From Epiperipatus broadwayi (lineage: Eukaryota; Onychophora; Udeonychophora; Euonychophora; Peripatidae), in the NCBI GenBank assembly GCA_028023455.1, contig JAQFVV010000549.1, positions 186,001 to 250,000 of the forward strand: a stretch of DNA of 64,000 nucleotides, read 5' to 3'. The notes under the pieces were generated by a model. It saw only the letters and a list, made by a program, of their open reading frames with translations, was not told the DNA's origin and searched no databases. How positions within the stretch are numbered: the stretch's first letter is position 1; each line of letters starts with the position of its first letter. Both the position numbers and the translations under genes were made by a program. Positions 45,508 through 58,439 of the stretch are shown here, piece by piece.

Positions 45508-47302
45508 TAAATTGTAGAATGTATCAAAAATATTATACACTTAAAATAGAAATACATATATGGGATTGTAAGACATTTATTCTTTAAAAGAAAAAACAAC
45601 CTTAAGGTATGTGATAAATTATCCTCCTTTATTTTACTACTGTTTTTTTTTTTAAAAAAAAAAAACAACAAACAACTACTGTTTTAACAATAGAACTGGC
45701 TAATCCTTCCAATCCCCCCCCCTCCAATATATGTATATATATACCATTACTAACAACTAAATGTTTACAATAATAAGCTATAACTTTATTACAAAAAAAA
45801 TGAATTCTTTAAGGAAGTTATTTTTTTATTCCCTTTCTTTTTGATTAATTAACAGTGTTCAATATCCATTACAAGCACCATAATCAAATTTAAATTATGT
45901 TTTCCTTTTATTTCCTTTTGAAAGTGGCATAGTAATATTCATTTATATACACATAGGCTAAAGCATCGCTAATAACTGTTGATACACTGGCCTATGGCTT
46001 CAGACATTGTATGCTCCTTTCAGTTCACCTGGTGTATCGATCATATATGCATTCTCCTCAATTTTCTTGTCTATATTCTAAAGTCCCTCATACAGATCAA
46101 AGAATTTTTTATATTGATGTCCCTGAGGATGACTAACATGGGATCTAAATAAGCATTAATTTTTTAGGTAAATTTACAACAAATAATCTATTTTAATTAA
46201 TTTTATGGATATGTGAATTTTAGTTTACCCAATTTGTGATAAGCTATAAACCAAGCCAAATAACCTAAATAAACAAATTGCTCTGATTTATGATGATACA
46301 ATAGGTCTGGAACCTTTAGAAATGTTAGATTTTTTCAATAGCTATGATCTCAAATATTATGCATGTAATTTTTGAAAACAATAAACATTATCAACATAAG
46401 GATTGCAACTTCAAATTTCATTCTCACTGGATACTTATAAATAAATCCATAACATTATACAGATTACATAAAAATGAGATGGTATGTTCAATTCCTAGCC
46501 CACTTAGAATACAGACTCCTGATATGAGACAAAATTATTAATACAAAAATTGTTCTTAATTCTTCACTTCATCTATATCATTTTGTCAATTTTAGTTCTA
46601 CATCTATTTAGTATATATCTTTCTCCTAAATCAGTTCCCAATATTTATTTTTTAATGACAAGTTCTATATGTTTCACCATTTCATTATAATTCTCTTCAT
46701 AAACATTTTGCCTACCTCCAAAATTTTAGCTTCATATTAAGGGAAGTTATCAACCTTAAAGCCATCAGTCTTTTTGTATTTTTATATTGGACTATTTCCA
46801 TCATCTAAAAACATCGGCCTTTTTATCTCAGAATTTTATTATGAATGCAAGCTTTTTTTCACTATCTTTGGAGAAAGAAGTCATTGATCTTAAAATCATT
46901 AATTTCACCAACTTGCAGACTTGCATAATCAACATCATCTTATACTAAAATATGGCTAATTATAGAATCTCTAATTTTACAATTATCATTTTTCATATTC
47001 TCTATTTCCATTTTATCATTACTTTGAACAACTTCAAATTTATAACGAATTGCTTTTAGTAATTTGATTCTAGCTGAGGATTCATTTATAGATGTTTCCA
47101 ATCCTTTAGTATTAGCAATTTTTTTAAAATAAGCATCCATCTTACCAATTAATTCAATTTTGAAATTTTTAATTGTATCTTGAAACAGTTTCAAGAGTTC
47201 TCATTACTAATGCTAGACATGCCCGATATATTGGCATTATTATGAGTAAATAACAAGGTTAGTATAATATTAGAAATAATAATAATAAATCTTAAACTTA
47301 AA
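45508..47302. other. AT-rich DNA, one unexplained ORF
   Basis: No recognisable gene except the hypothetical ORF at 46940-47194. The string tatattggacta..tt.catcatctaa at about 46787 also occurs near 16851, a possible uncatalogued repeat. Confidence 0.35.
46940..47194 (-). CDS. Hypothetical ORF, 84 codons
   Basis: Reads MKLFQDTIKNFKIELIGKMD onward with a Lys/Glu/Ile-rich, helix-friendly composition, less biased to F/Y/L than random ORFs in this region. No family recognised. It could be a fragment of a retroelement ORF or chance. No promoter, splice or neighbour evidence supports expression. Confidence 0.2.
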   Translation of the reverse strand: MKLFQDTIKNFKIELIGKMDAYFKKIANTKGLETSINESSARIKLLKAIRYKFEVVQSNDKMEIENMKNDNCKIRDSIISHILV

Positions 47303-47304
47303 TA

Positions 47305-48172
47305 CACCTGGGTCTCATTTTATGTGATAGATAGGTTCCTCAGAAAACACGTGCAAATGAAATTGTGCAAAAATAGATGTAACTTACATTGAAAAGGGGG
47401 GGATGCAGTCTGTGATTTTTCAAAATTCGCATAAAAGCAAAGCACCAACGTAAAATTACTTTAAAATTCACACACAAAAAAAATAAGGAAATAAAATATG
47501 AATAATAAAAAATTTCAAATTTGAAAAAAATTGATACAAGACAAACTTTTTTTAACTATAATATTTAATTTTATTCAAAATAATATATTTTTATGCATAT
47601 ATTACAGTACAGTAATTTACATTTTTTTATACATGTTTTAATTATTATGATTTTCTGGTGACAACATAATTAGTAATTAATCTTTGAGATGATTTTATTA
47701 ATTGTTTACGAAGCTCGCGATATCCAGACATACAACCATTTAGCTCTCGTTGGAATTTAAGAGCACGTTAATGATTAGTGTCATTAATAAAAAAAATAAT
47801 AATTGATTACGTTCTTTTTTAAAAAGCAAAAACAGAATGTGATTTAAAATGCAAAATTAACACGCACAATCTTTGAACAAATTTACATTATAATCTTGCA
47901 AAATTTAATATGTGTATAAATAAAATGTGGAAATCATGATTTTAATTTCATTATTGCATAAAATCTTACTATTATAAAACACTGAAAATATTGAAATTAC
48001 TAAGATGAAAGTCGAATTCCAATAATGTGCTATTACTTTCAATATAACGTAAGTGCATGAAATTTATTATTTAAAGTAATAGCACATTATCGGAAATCGA
48101 CTTCCGGTGAAACACAAATCGCATAACTTCAAAATCGTGTTAAATAAGTCTGCGTAAAAAGAGTCCCAGGTG
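47305..48172. mobile_element. 868-bp inverted-repeat element flanked by TA
   Basis: The ends are inverted repeats cacctggg(t/a)ctc(a/t)ttttatg, each flanked by TA (47303-47304, 48173-48174), as in Tc1/mariner-type insertions. Near the right end there is a nested hairpin (about 48009-48111) with arms sharing aataatgtgctattacttt and gtcga(a/t)tt. No transposase ORF. A non-autonomous mariner-like MITE is the best guess. Confidence 0.7.
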
Positions 48173-49027
48173 TACTACAAAATTTATTCAAATATAATTC
48201 TCCAAAATTCCTTATATTTCTAGCTGTTATCTTAAAAAAATAAATCATCCAACAAGAATATGTGCATAATAAATATACAAAAAAACCCTCCATCCTTATT
48301 GATTTTTATTTATTCCTGGAAATCAGATTCTTTATTACTATAATAGACTATCTGTATATATATTATCAAACGCATTTTCAAAAATTATATATAACACGTA
48401 TATAACTCTCCACCAAAATTGATATAAGTCCACATAAATCACTTCTCAGGTCACAAAATTATAAACAAATAACATTATGACAATATTATTATAATTACCG
48501 AGCCCAACATGTGGAGTTTCCAAAATTTGTAGCAGTAAATATATGATGAATGAAGCTAGTTCTTATTTATTGTACCTCACGAACTTGAATGGGATGAGTT
48601 TCGGCTTAATAATTTTAAGTTATGAATTTAAACTAAATATCATAAATGTACTAATAAAGACTTACTAGCTAAATATAATTCAGAAACAAAGGAGCATTTT
48701 ATTGTGTCTGAATCATATTTTTGATGATAAAATAAAACTATAAATAATCTATTCCAGTAAGTTAATCTTAATGTTTAGTAATGTAGCAATTTATTAAAAT
48801 TCAAAAAAAAAAAAAGCATCTAAATATTGTTTCAATAGTCTCACATCAAAGTAAATAGAGTAGTCTTTTAAAAAAAATAACACAAAGTCAATCTTTATAA
48901 ATAAATAATAAGTTTGTATTTTATTCACATTTATTTAAGAACGACAATAATATTAATTATAGCCACTTCATTACAGAGGCTTCTAAGATAATTTAGAAAT
49001 ATCATATTTGGTTAATGAACATTATCT
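48173..49027. other. AT-rich DNA without recognisable features
   Basis: Nothing recognised between the TA-flanked element and the PLE terminal repeat. Confidence 0.4.
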
Positions 49028-51708
49028 GATATAAGTATGATTTGTGCTAAAGATGCATAAACACACAAAGCTGACTTTTTTAAAATTCTTTATGTTTTAA
49101 AACAATAATGAAAATGTGGCTGAGTGTTTTCAAAGGACCCAGCCCTCATAGTCATAGCCACATTGTAGCTAACAAAATTAGTAATGAAAATTTATGCAAA
49201 TGAGTTTTTTATGTATTCCATTTCTTGGATATATTGTAGCATGTGTCTTGTTTGTTGATGGTGTTATTGTGCCTAGCAATAAAGTAAGCCTCTTTGACTT
49301 TTCTTTTTAAAAGCATGGCATTCTCTGCAAACAACCACAGGGTCAATTGGTTCACAATCATGCCCTGCTGAGCTGAGATGCGATGCTGGGTGAACACTGA
49401 GTTATAAGTTGATTCTGTTAGTGCTTTGTTGTACGAATATATATGTTGAGACGAGACAACCATGTAGATAGAAAGATTCTGTTTTCAATGATGTATAAGG
49501 CCTGACAATTTGTCATAAGGCAGGTAATATTGTACACCACAAGGTGTGTACAAGGGTGGTAACTGTTTTGGTGTTGTTGTTTAACTTGTTGGAGCTAGGA
49601 GGGGGTGAAAGCACAAGTGGTATTTTTTATTGAAAATAGAACAAAATTTTTGTGCACATTCGGAAAATATGGAAGTAATAGCATTTGTTTATCAAGATTA
49701 GCTGCATTGTTGTTTATCTTAGAAAAAATTACCTAATTTTCTTTCAATGAGACTTTGTTTAAATCTAACCTTCAATAAGTCATCTCTGTATGAGACCAAG
49801 TTGGCTTTTCTGTCTGCCTCAAACTTGCAGAGCTGCATATTTCTATATAGGAATAAAGTCAAACCAGAGAGCTTGTGATTAGTTGGTGTGTAGGAGAGGA
49901 GATGAGAGTGACCTCTTACTTCAAGAGGTTTGATGATCATTTTATAGTTAAAGTGTGGGTTCTTGGTGTAAATCTATATCTAAATATTTTACTTGTTTGA
50001 GACTTTTTGTGTTCAATATTTAAAAGTGAGAAGAGTGCTATTTTGTAGCACAGTTCTGATTTGTTGAATAATTGCAGAGGGTGTGGCAATAAACAAGTCA
50101 TCAACATATCTGGTGTAGGTGGTGAGCTGATTGGTGATGTAATGTTTTGGAATAACTTGTTTTTCATAGTATTTCAAGACTATGCTGGATATATTGCTGC
50201 TCATAGGTAATCCCATGGATCAACCATCTTTCATGTGGAACCACTGGTTGTGGAAAACAGCCATGATGTTCTTGTCAAGCCATGCTAAGAACTCAACAAT
50301 GAAATCAATCTGAAACTGTACCATGTTGTGGCTGACTAGTTTCTTCTTAATGATGTCAATGGATTATCTTCACCAAATGAAACCATACAACTCAGAGACA
50401 TCTATGGAAGCCATTCTTGTCAGGATTCAAGGCCAAGTCCTCTATCTTTACTATGAACTCAAAGGATGAGTTTATGATATATGTGCCAAAACCCAAGGTT
50501 TGAATAAGCTGCTTATTTACCCACTTGGCCACATTGAAGTAGTGAACCCCTCCAAAATCCAACATTAATCATAGTATGTTGTTTTTGCATATTTTAGCAC
50601 TGGAAAACATAATGGTGGGGAGGGACTGAGGCAGAATGGTAAACTTTGTAATATTTAGACTTGGAAAAGGCTTTATTGCAGTGAGCTCTCAGAATGGAAG
50701 AGATAAATTTGTTTTTGTTGAGTTTATTATTAAAATCAAGAACTATTGGAAACTGCAATTTGTTGATTGATCTTGGGATATGTAATCCTGAGTCTTCACC
50801 AGTACAAACCTATTATCTTTGTCTTCCAGCATGCATGTGACATTTGCATCTTTGAGAAATGTCTGCTTTTGACTATTCTTGTTTCCCATGCATGTGTGTG
50901 AGTGAGTAGAGATTGATGTTGTACAACTTTGACTATTTGAATGATATAGCTATCCTGTCTGTGTCATTTGCCAAGCCAGCTTCTGTATTGGCAATTAATT
51001 CCATACTTGGGTGTTTCCAACTGCCTCCAACATATCGAGGCTCTTTGTGCAATATATCATTTACTTCTGGTGGGGGTGTGGCATCAGTGAGGTTTACAAA
51101 AGTAACAACATTACCATCATAAATGTGAACATTGTGGTAGCCAGCCAAAAACTCGAATTTTGTTTCGAATTAATTATGTTTCAGATTGCGGCTGAGTTTG
51201 TTGCATTTATACCTTATGAGTGTATTGATTGATACATGGACAGTGATCCTGTTTCACCTCTTGATTTGCTTGTTCAAGGCCTTGCAGCATCCTTTAAACA
51301 CTAGGTTGAGTAAAAACAATTTCATCTGGCTGCAGATTTTGTTGTGGCTAGAAATCGCTTGATTGACTTTAAAGCTACAAAACTTCAGGAATACTTTGAA
51401 ATCTCTGCATTTTATTAGAAAGATAATTCTCTGTTGAAATTTGCACACAGAGAGACAAGCTCTTAATACTTGCCTGTCTATTATATCATGTTCCATGCTG
51501 TGTTGAAAATTGAAATAAGCAAGATGTTTAAATTTTGCAGTTAAATATTATATAAGTATGATTTGCGCTAAAGACGCATAAACACACAAAGCTGACTTTT
51601 TTAAAATTCTTTATATATTAAAACAATAATGCAAGTGTGGTTGAGGGCTTTCAAGGGACACAGCCTTCATAGTCATAGCCATATTTGTAACTAACAAAAC
51701 TAGTAATG
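49028..51708 (-). mobile_element. Penelope-like element with terminal direct repeats (pseudo-LTRs)
   Basis: A 2.68-kb element whose ends are ~160-bp direct repeats (49028-49188 and 51551-51708; shared ataagtatgatttg, gcataaacacacaaagctga, agtcatagcca). Between them the minus strand carries a decayed PLE coding region. PLEs commonly have such pseudo-LTRs. Both repeats can form a stem (gtggct/agccac in one, gtggtt/agccat in the other) enclosing AAGG...CCTT and TTTCAA. This recalls but does not satisfy the hammerhead pattern. Confidence 0.8.
49720..51496 (-). pseudogene. Decayed PLE protein (N-terminal domain and RT)
   Basis: Minus-strand frames in order: CLSVCKFQQRIIFLIKCRDF (51496 downward) and VNLTDATPPPEVNDILHKEP (51148 downward), both like the PLE N-terminal region. 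Then come an RT middle part with frameshifts, GLPMSSNISSIVLKYYEKQV and RYVDDLFIA (50216-50090), and a terminal part (HSHLLSYTPTNHKLSGLTLF near 49900). Stops and frame changes disrupt it. I did not see a GIY-YIG domain before the left repeat, so it may be absent or unrecognisable. Confidence 0.75.
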
Positions 51709-52688
51709 TATATATTTTGATAAAGACTATATTATGTGAATATATAATACTTTAGTTCACTAATTGTTAAATAATTCGAGATAATGGGAAATTTGTTTCT
51801 TTGGTGAATAATCAGTATTTCTTCAACTACATGTAGTTCTCCTTAATCCAAAATATATTTATTCTCCTTAAACATTATTCTTCTAAATAACTAAGCGTGA
51901 ACTATGTAAGGAGAAAATTTTTTTATTTAGTGGCAGATCCTTAAATAAGACAAGAGTATTATTATATATAAACTTATACAATGCTCAAATTCATTGTTAT
52001 TCAAAGCGAATCTAACAAATAAATACTACAACAATTTTAAGAAACACAAATTTTTAATGCACACTTATAAAATGACTCTCTAAATCTATGGAATCCTACA
52101 TATATCATTCTAACTCATGGAAAACTATTACAAACTAATTTACCTTTAAATGTAATTTTGATGATTAAATGAATTGGCGTTAGTTATATCTGTAAAAAAA
52201 ATATATAAATGTGTGGGTTAATAGAGATATATCCATATGAGATTCCAATATACATTCAAATTTAACATATCTACTTTATTCAACAAATATGTGCGTGCTA
52301 TACGTCAAATATATATGTAACAAGGATGTCCAAGACGTTTACCGTGGTTCACCAGTCGCTTACTTAATGTCTTTTTTTTTTTTGTAAAATTTGAACCTAA
52401 GTTATTTTAATATAATTTTAAACCATAATTTTCTCTTTTTTTCTTGAATTTTTTTTAAAATTCAGGACCAGCTTTAGAAAGTAATTATTTATGGGTAATT
52501 TAAAAACGTAATTTAATAAATATTTTATAAAGTGACATGGACAAATTATAATATTAGAGGTAGCTGAGGTAATTTAACCTTTTGTCTGATGAATTTTCTT
52601 ATTGGCCAGATGGAGTAAAAATTTGAGTGGATTCATTAAATACAGATCTAGCCAGTTTCCTGTCTGAAATACATTAATGTACAATAAT
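51709..52688. other. AT-rich DNA without recognisable features
   Basis: No gene or shared repeat recognised. Confidence 0.4.
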
Positions 52689-53069
52689 CAGAATTGTTTC
52701 AATTTAGTTTCTAAAAATTGAAATATTTTACATTCAAATTGCTTAAATGTAACAAAAAATGTAAAATAATGTTAATAACGGAAGAAAAACATATGAAAAA
52801 TAGCCTGTAGTAAAACAAAGGAATTATATTTCAACCAATTATTATGTAAAAATGCCATTGATTTCTTGTGTCTTAGAAATTCAGAATTGTTTCAATTTAG
52901 CTTCTAAAAATTGAAATATTTTACATTCAAATTGCTTAAATGTAACAAAAAATGTAAAATAATGTTAAGAAGAAAAACATATGAAAAATAGCCTGTAGTA
53001 AAACAAAGGAATTATATTTCAACCAATTATTACTTTAAAATGCCATTGATTTCTTGTGTCTTGGAAATT
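52689..53069 (+). repeat. Recent 193-bp tandem duplication
   Basis: The unit starting cagaattgtttcaatttag at 52689 repeats at 52882 and runs to about 53069 with very few differences, among them a 4-base gap where unit 1 reads aataacggaag. High identity indicates a young duplication. Confidence 0.9.
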
Positions 53070-53378
53070 GCGATAGCTGATTATTCACTTGTTGTCTTTT
53101 CTTTGTCTAAAATTAAATATTTAAATAAAAATCTAAATCGAGCCACATTATTAGACAATATAATGTAAAAATTAATCATAAAAGTCATAAATATTTATAA
53201 AAAATAGTTGTATTTTGCTAAGTTATCACTGAATGTCATTGGTATGCAAATAGTGGTCAATGTTATTCACTTATCTTGAATAGTGATCCAGCGCTATTCA
53301 CTTTTCCTTGATTATTCTTCTTGTAAAATTTAGAAAATTTCAAATCAAACTTTATATTTAAGTAAATTAATATAAAAC

Positions 53379-53645
53379 TTGATTATGAATGTAAAATGTT
53401 ATGAGAAATATATTTATTTATTCAAAATCTATTACAAAAGAAAAAAACATTTTGGTTTGATTTCTACTACAGTTAGAAATGCCTGGAGAACAATAGCCAG
53501 TATTGACAATCAGTCGTATTTTGTGGCACTTTATAAGGGAAAAGAGACAGGACTATATATAATAGACCACAATCAGAAATTGGATTTTTTTGTGATAAGT
53601 ACTTCCAATAGCAGATTTTTTAAATTAAAATTTAAATGCCAATAA
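53379..53645 (+). CDS. Hypothetical ORF, 88 codons
   Basis: The middle part (TTVRNAWRTIASIDNQSYFV, VALYKGKETGLYIIDHNQKL) has a fairly protein-like composition. No domain recognised, no neighbouring exon signals visible, and chance cannot be excluded. Confidence 0.15.
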   Translation: MIMNVKCYEKYIYLFKIYYKRKKHFGLISTTVRNAWRTIASIDNQSYFVALYKGKETGLYIIDHNQKLDFFVISTSNSRFFKLKFKCQ

Positions 53646-54124
53646 AGCTACAAATTTGTGATAAAATAGGTGTAAGATAGTAAAAATATGACCAAAAATG
53701 GCTGACAGATAGCACAAAAGTTTTCTGGTTCACTATTTGAAATTCTGAAATAACGTAGTCACCCTCAGATACACTTTCACCAAAAAAGCCATTTCCAACA
53801 TCTACAAGTTTGGCCATTCCTGATATATGACATAAGCATCAAATTCAGTATCTGTTTTGGAATTCACAGTTTTTTATGGTGAATGCTAATAGAAATCAAA
53901 ACATATACAGCAAAAAATATACATATGTAAATGTTAATCATAATCGGTTTTGATCTTACTTTTTATTTGTTTTATGAAAATTCTGAATAATTTTGAAAGA
54001 GTATATTTTATCTTCAATCTTTGTTTTTTTATTTCGATGTAAAGAATGGGTGTTAAGATGGTTGGATGGATCTTCCCTGTCTGATACACAATTTTGAAGT
54101 TACTGCTGTGTTCAAGGTCAAGCA

Positions 54125-54310
54125 AGGAATATATATATATATATGCAACAATAAATGTATAATAATTGTATATATATATATGCAACAATAAATGTATAAT
54201 AATTGTGTAGAATAAAAATAATAACTTTGTCCACTAATTATGTATAATGATTGTGTGCAAATAATTATATATATATAATTATATAAATAACTGTAACAAT
54301 AAATGTCTAG
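54125..54310 (+). repeat. AT-rich minisatellite
   Basis: Two clear units of about 47 bp with atatatatatgcaacaataa and tgtataataattgt, then two or three looser ones (aactgtaacaataaatgt, aatgtgtagcaatg). The Y/I-rich ORFs through it are artefacts. Confidence 0.8.
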
Positions 54311-55119
54311 CACTGTAACAATTAATGTGTAGCAATGTCATTAGGTCATAGAATTCTATACCTGGCCTTATAAAGTGAGAGAACTGTAAAAAATGTCAAC
54401 TAAAGTGAGGACTACAAAAAATACCATGCATATGTAAAAAACACCATATATGGTAAGATGTTTGAAGTCTTGAGGGGTATATAAACCCCCAAAACCTGGT
54501 CTATATGTTCTGGTATCAATGTAATTCAGAGAATCCCATCTCTATATCCAAAAACAGGACTATGGTTTATTATGTGCAGGTCACCAGGGCCTATTATTAT
54601 TTTAATACATCTTAAGTAAGCCATGTACATTTGTAAATATGCCCATACCTTATTTAAATTAAACTATTAGCTTACCATATCAATTCTGCCTTTGTCAATC
54701 ATTTACTTGTACTCACAGGAAACAGCAGTTGCATCATCTAACAGTTAAATGCTCACTTGTTTCAAATAATCAGAACAAACAGGTAAAGGTGATCAACAAT
54801 TCTCAGAAACGTATTTCCAATTCTGATGTTAATCTCCGTCTTATTCCCGGGATTCACAAAGATAGTTGTTTGTTATATTTCTTCCTTTATGTAACATTTT
54901 GCATTAATGATTGACTGACAAAATTTGGCAGATAACAATAAAGAGCTTAATGAAACTTTGGACTGTTTAATATTTTACTGATTTATGTCGATAACTCGTT
55001 TATACCTTAAATTGAATTTTCTTCTTAAAAAATCAAAACTAGCAAACAAGACTTTGCTAATTCAGTTGGAAGCATAAGCAAGTCAAGAATAACAATAATA
55101 ATAAGATATTAATGTTCTC

Positions 55120-55213
55120 TGATCAAACTTTTTATTTAATGCATCAGTATTTTCATAGTATCTTTAATTATGTAGCTCCTCGAGTCTCATATTAGCTTGC
55201 TTATTGTTAGCTA
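55120..55213 (+). repeat. Duplicated segment copy B, left part
   Basis: Matches 43400-43484 (catcagtattttcatagta, tctcatattagcttgcttattgtta). It is cut at 55213 by the TG...CA element. The right part resumes at 58087. Confidence 0.8.
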
Positions 55214-58086
55214 TGTAACGGTAAGAATTCGCGCATTTCATAAACAAGTTGCACAGTTTCTCCACCACACTCGAAAAGCAGCACCACAAGTGGGTTCAGG
55301 ACCTGTCATACCGGATTCGAATATAGCAGATCGACTGCGCAACCAAATACGATGGAGCCCGAACCCGCCATCACAATAGCAACATCTTTTCAGGCCGCGG
55401 TGGTCAGAGAGAGAGAAGAGACTACGTGAGATTTATAAATAAATTAACAGCTAGCGTTTGGAAAGTCTTAATAGATACGTGTATAACCCAGACAATACGA
55501 GACAATGAGATGAATCAGAAAATAAACACTAACGTAAAGAATTGATTAAATTAACATGATTTATTAAGTGGCTAAATATGATTTCTGGCACTATTTATTT
55601 ATTAAATAGTGGCATCAAATGGTTAACTACAATTGATTAAATCATTTTACTCGTTAATCTATAACCTGGGTCAATTATCAGCTTACTGAATGTGCCCTAC
55701 TAAACCTTGAATACATGCGAAGCCCAAGAATAAGAGTACTGGAATTATTTATAATAAAAGATATTAAATAGTTTTTGATAAAGGCTGACTTCAGAATAAA
55801 TGCAGAGCGGCTCCAATGAGCTTGGCAGCAGCGACTTGCTTAGTGCGGAAATATATGTGTGAGTATGATATTATCTTAAAGTACTTAAAAAGGGATTCAG
55901 TGGTACTCGCAAGGTTTAGGAAACGATGGAGGGTGGTAGTCCATTTAAACTACAGGAACTTTGTGATGACAATAAAGAAATAAATCATAAAATCAGACGC
56001 ATATGTTGCACCCCACATTGGTCTCGGCCGTAGCCCTAAAGATCGGAGTATGCTAGCATATGGCTGCAAAGAACTGCGTCAGCATCCCCAGGTGTGACGC
56101 TCTGGTACACACATTGACTGGAAACCGCAGGAAGAAGTAAAGGGGAAACGGACTTGGCCATTTAAAGCCCTTTTAAAGAACAAAGTGATCTCAACATCGA
56201 ATACCCTTGCCAGCAACACTAAAATATATATATAATCGATTCAAAAAAAAGGAGACATAACGAAAGATTGGGCACATAAGCAATTCACTGCATTGATGAA
56301 AAGCGTCTACACTCTCCCAAACTCAGAATAACAATAGAAATACTTAAAACAATTAATGGGGTTTAACATTAAAGGACGGTGTGAGTGCGAGAATTTAAGT
56401 AAAATGTAATTAACCCACACACTCCCACATCTGCCAATAGTTATTCCCACACCTCGCATACATCCTGGAAGATTATGAATCAATCTAGGTATTATAAAGA
56501 AAATAATATAGTCATCGAACGAGCGGCTTACTAAATCTCATTTAAGGGAGGGACTCATGAACGTAAAATTACATTCTTTATAAGGAATGGGGAGTATCAT
56601 TAATTAAGATTTGCTTCGCTCGGTCGATGCTATGCAAGCCCATAAAATACGCAAATAAAACAATTTAAATTTGATATTAACCCAAGGTTTAGATCGAGCA
56701 ATAAATTTAAATATACATTTTAAAACATACATGATAATAAGTGTGGCGAGAAAAAGAAGAATTTGTTTTGCTATAGTGGGTTTTAGATCACAAGAGCTCT
56801 TGGGTTAATTTTGTTACCTTTCAGTTGCTTGGGTGGTTGAAGCTGGAGCACATTTCAGGAGCGGATCAGATTTAGAAGCATGTTAATTCAGTCTCTGTTT
56901 GCAGCAGCATAGGCGGTTCCTTAAGGCATATTGGTGATGCGTCAGATGGTACATCGGCAGCAGCCAGCTATTTCCAAAAGGAAAATAGCCACGGTGCCGA
57001 CTCTACTCAGTCATATTGGTGGTTCTATGATAGGTCAGCATTTTGTACATTTTCTTGAAAACGGATTATTTAAGTCACGGATGGTCGGTCAGCAAAACAT
57101 CAGGATCAGCATTCCGAAAATAATAGTTCAGACCGTCCGAATTCTCAGAATAAAAAAAAATTATATAACCTCAGAAAATAAAATCAAAATGCAAAATCAA
57201 ACAGCAGAAAAACAGCATCAGAATCAGAATCAGCTTTTGTTTCCTCCCTCTCCTCTAAAAAAAAAAAACATTCAATATATGCTGTTTATCTTATAAAAGA
57301 ACCTGCCTTGGGGCATGACAAACCTTTAACCTTTTGCATTCTTATCAATTAGTTATTTCTTATCTGAACATCAGAAGGAATCCATTTTAAGGTTTTTTTT
57401 CTTTTAGTTTACAATTATAAATTCCAGTAAATGCTCAGATTGAAAGAAGATTAAAACATTTATTTCATTCTGTTGAAGACTTTTGCTAATTGGAAATTCC
57501 TAAGTAGACATACGAAGTGTGAATTTATAATCCAAAATGTTTTACTTTAAATCTATTATATTCTCAACCTAGCCTTATTTTATATTTATATAATCTTCAA
57601 TGGCGGGAACTTTATAATTTTAGAAAATATTAAATTATTTCACATTTAGATTGTAATTGCATGAATCCGTTTATAAACTACTTTTAATAATTATTATTTT
57701 ACCTACAATAGAAAATAAATATTGCAACACAATATTTTTAAAATAAATGAACTCAACAACCACAATCCAATAATATAATTCCAATGATTGGTATTAATAT
57801 TTAACAGTTATCATCGTAGTCTGTGTGTAGTTTTACCCATATAACCTTTTAAATGAATATGTAAACATGCACATACTCAACATTTATATATCAACAAAAA
57901 TAAAGGGTTGAAAATTGGACTCCACGAGTAATAATGCCTACGTGGTTTATTTTAGGCAGGATTTTAGTATATAAATGGCCGTACAGACACACTACGAACG
58001 ATTTGGGATTCGAATTTAGGTATAAGGGTAGGTGAAATGTAAGAGAAATGTGAAACGAAGACTTGCAGAGCAATCTTCCTGTTTCA
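55214..58086 (+). mobile_element. 2.87-kb TG...CA insertion, relative of the 7.6-kb element
   Basis: Begins tgtaacggtaag and ends aatcttcctgtttca, flanked by gcta on both sides (55210-55213, 58087-58090). The first ~70 bp resemble the 7639 element (taaaca..gt(t)gcac, ccaccac/ccaccat, agcagcaccac/t). It interrupts a duplicated segment, so borders are firm. It is less AT-rich than the flanks. The 121-codon ORF at 56931-57296 and a Ser/Gln/Asn-rich overlapping frame are unrecognised. No internal second terminus is visible, so a long solo LTR or non-autonomous element is inferred. Confidence 0.75.
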
Positions 58087-58355
58087 GCTATAAGATTCGC
58101 ACACACATTGGATGATAATTCTTTTTTGAAGATTTTAGCATCCAAGAGAAAGCTTCGAATATAAAAAAAAAAAATGTAAATAATTTTAAATAAATAATCT
58201 TTAAATACGTTTAAAAAGAAATAAAGATTACAAATCAATTCCCATTTTCTTTACAAACCATTTTCTTTACAAATAGTTACACACACTCTTAGTTACCTTT
58301 ATCATTAACATTATTATTACTAGCAATTTAATATAATTCAATTATCTCTTCATTT
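58087..58355 (+). repeat. Duplicated segment copy B, right part
   Basis: Matches 43600-43880 closely (ggatgataattcttttttga, acaaaccattttctttacaa, ttatcattaacattattatta). It continues the locus interrupted at 55213. Confidence 0.85.
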
Positions 58356-58439
58356 TTTTATGTTGTGTTTAGTCTGGATTACACATATAAACACAAACTT
58401 GTGTAAATATGTTTTAATAATACATTTATTAGTACACAA

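Noticed and set aside
49028-49188. Canonical hammerhead ribozyme in the pseudo-LTR of the 49-kb PLE
   Set aside because: A stem plus CTATGA...GAAA is present on the minus strand, but the CUGANGA box is not matched and no proper stem III with a NUH site follows.
53632-53817. Harbinger/PIF-like transposase fragment (AKLVDVGNGFFGESVSEGDY)
   Set aside because: The DVG.....S...Y pattern is suggestive, but no neighbouring motif of the family is readable in any frame.
54053-54313. Y/I-rich minus-strand ORFs near 54 kb
   Set aside because: They run through an AT-rich minisatellite.
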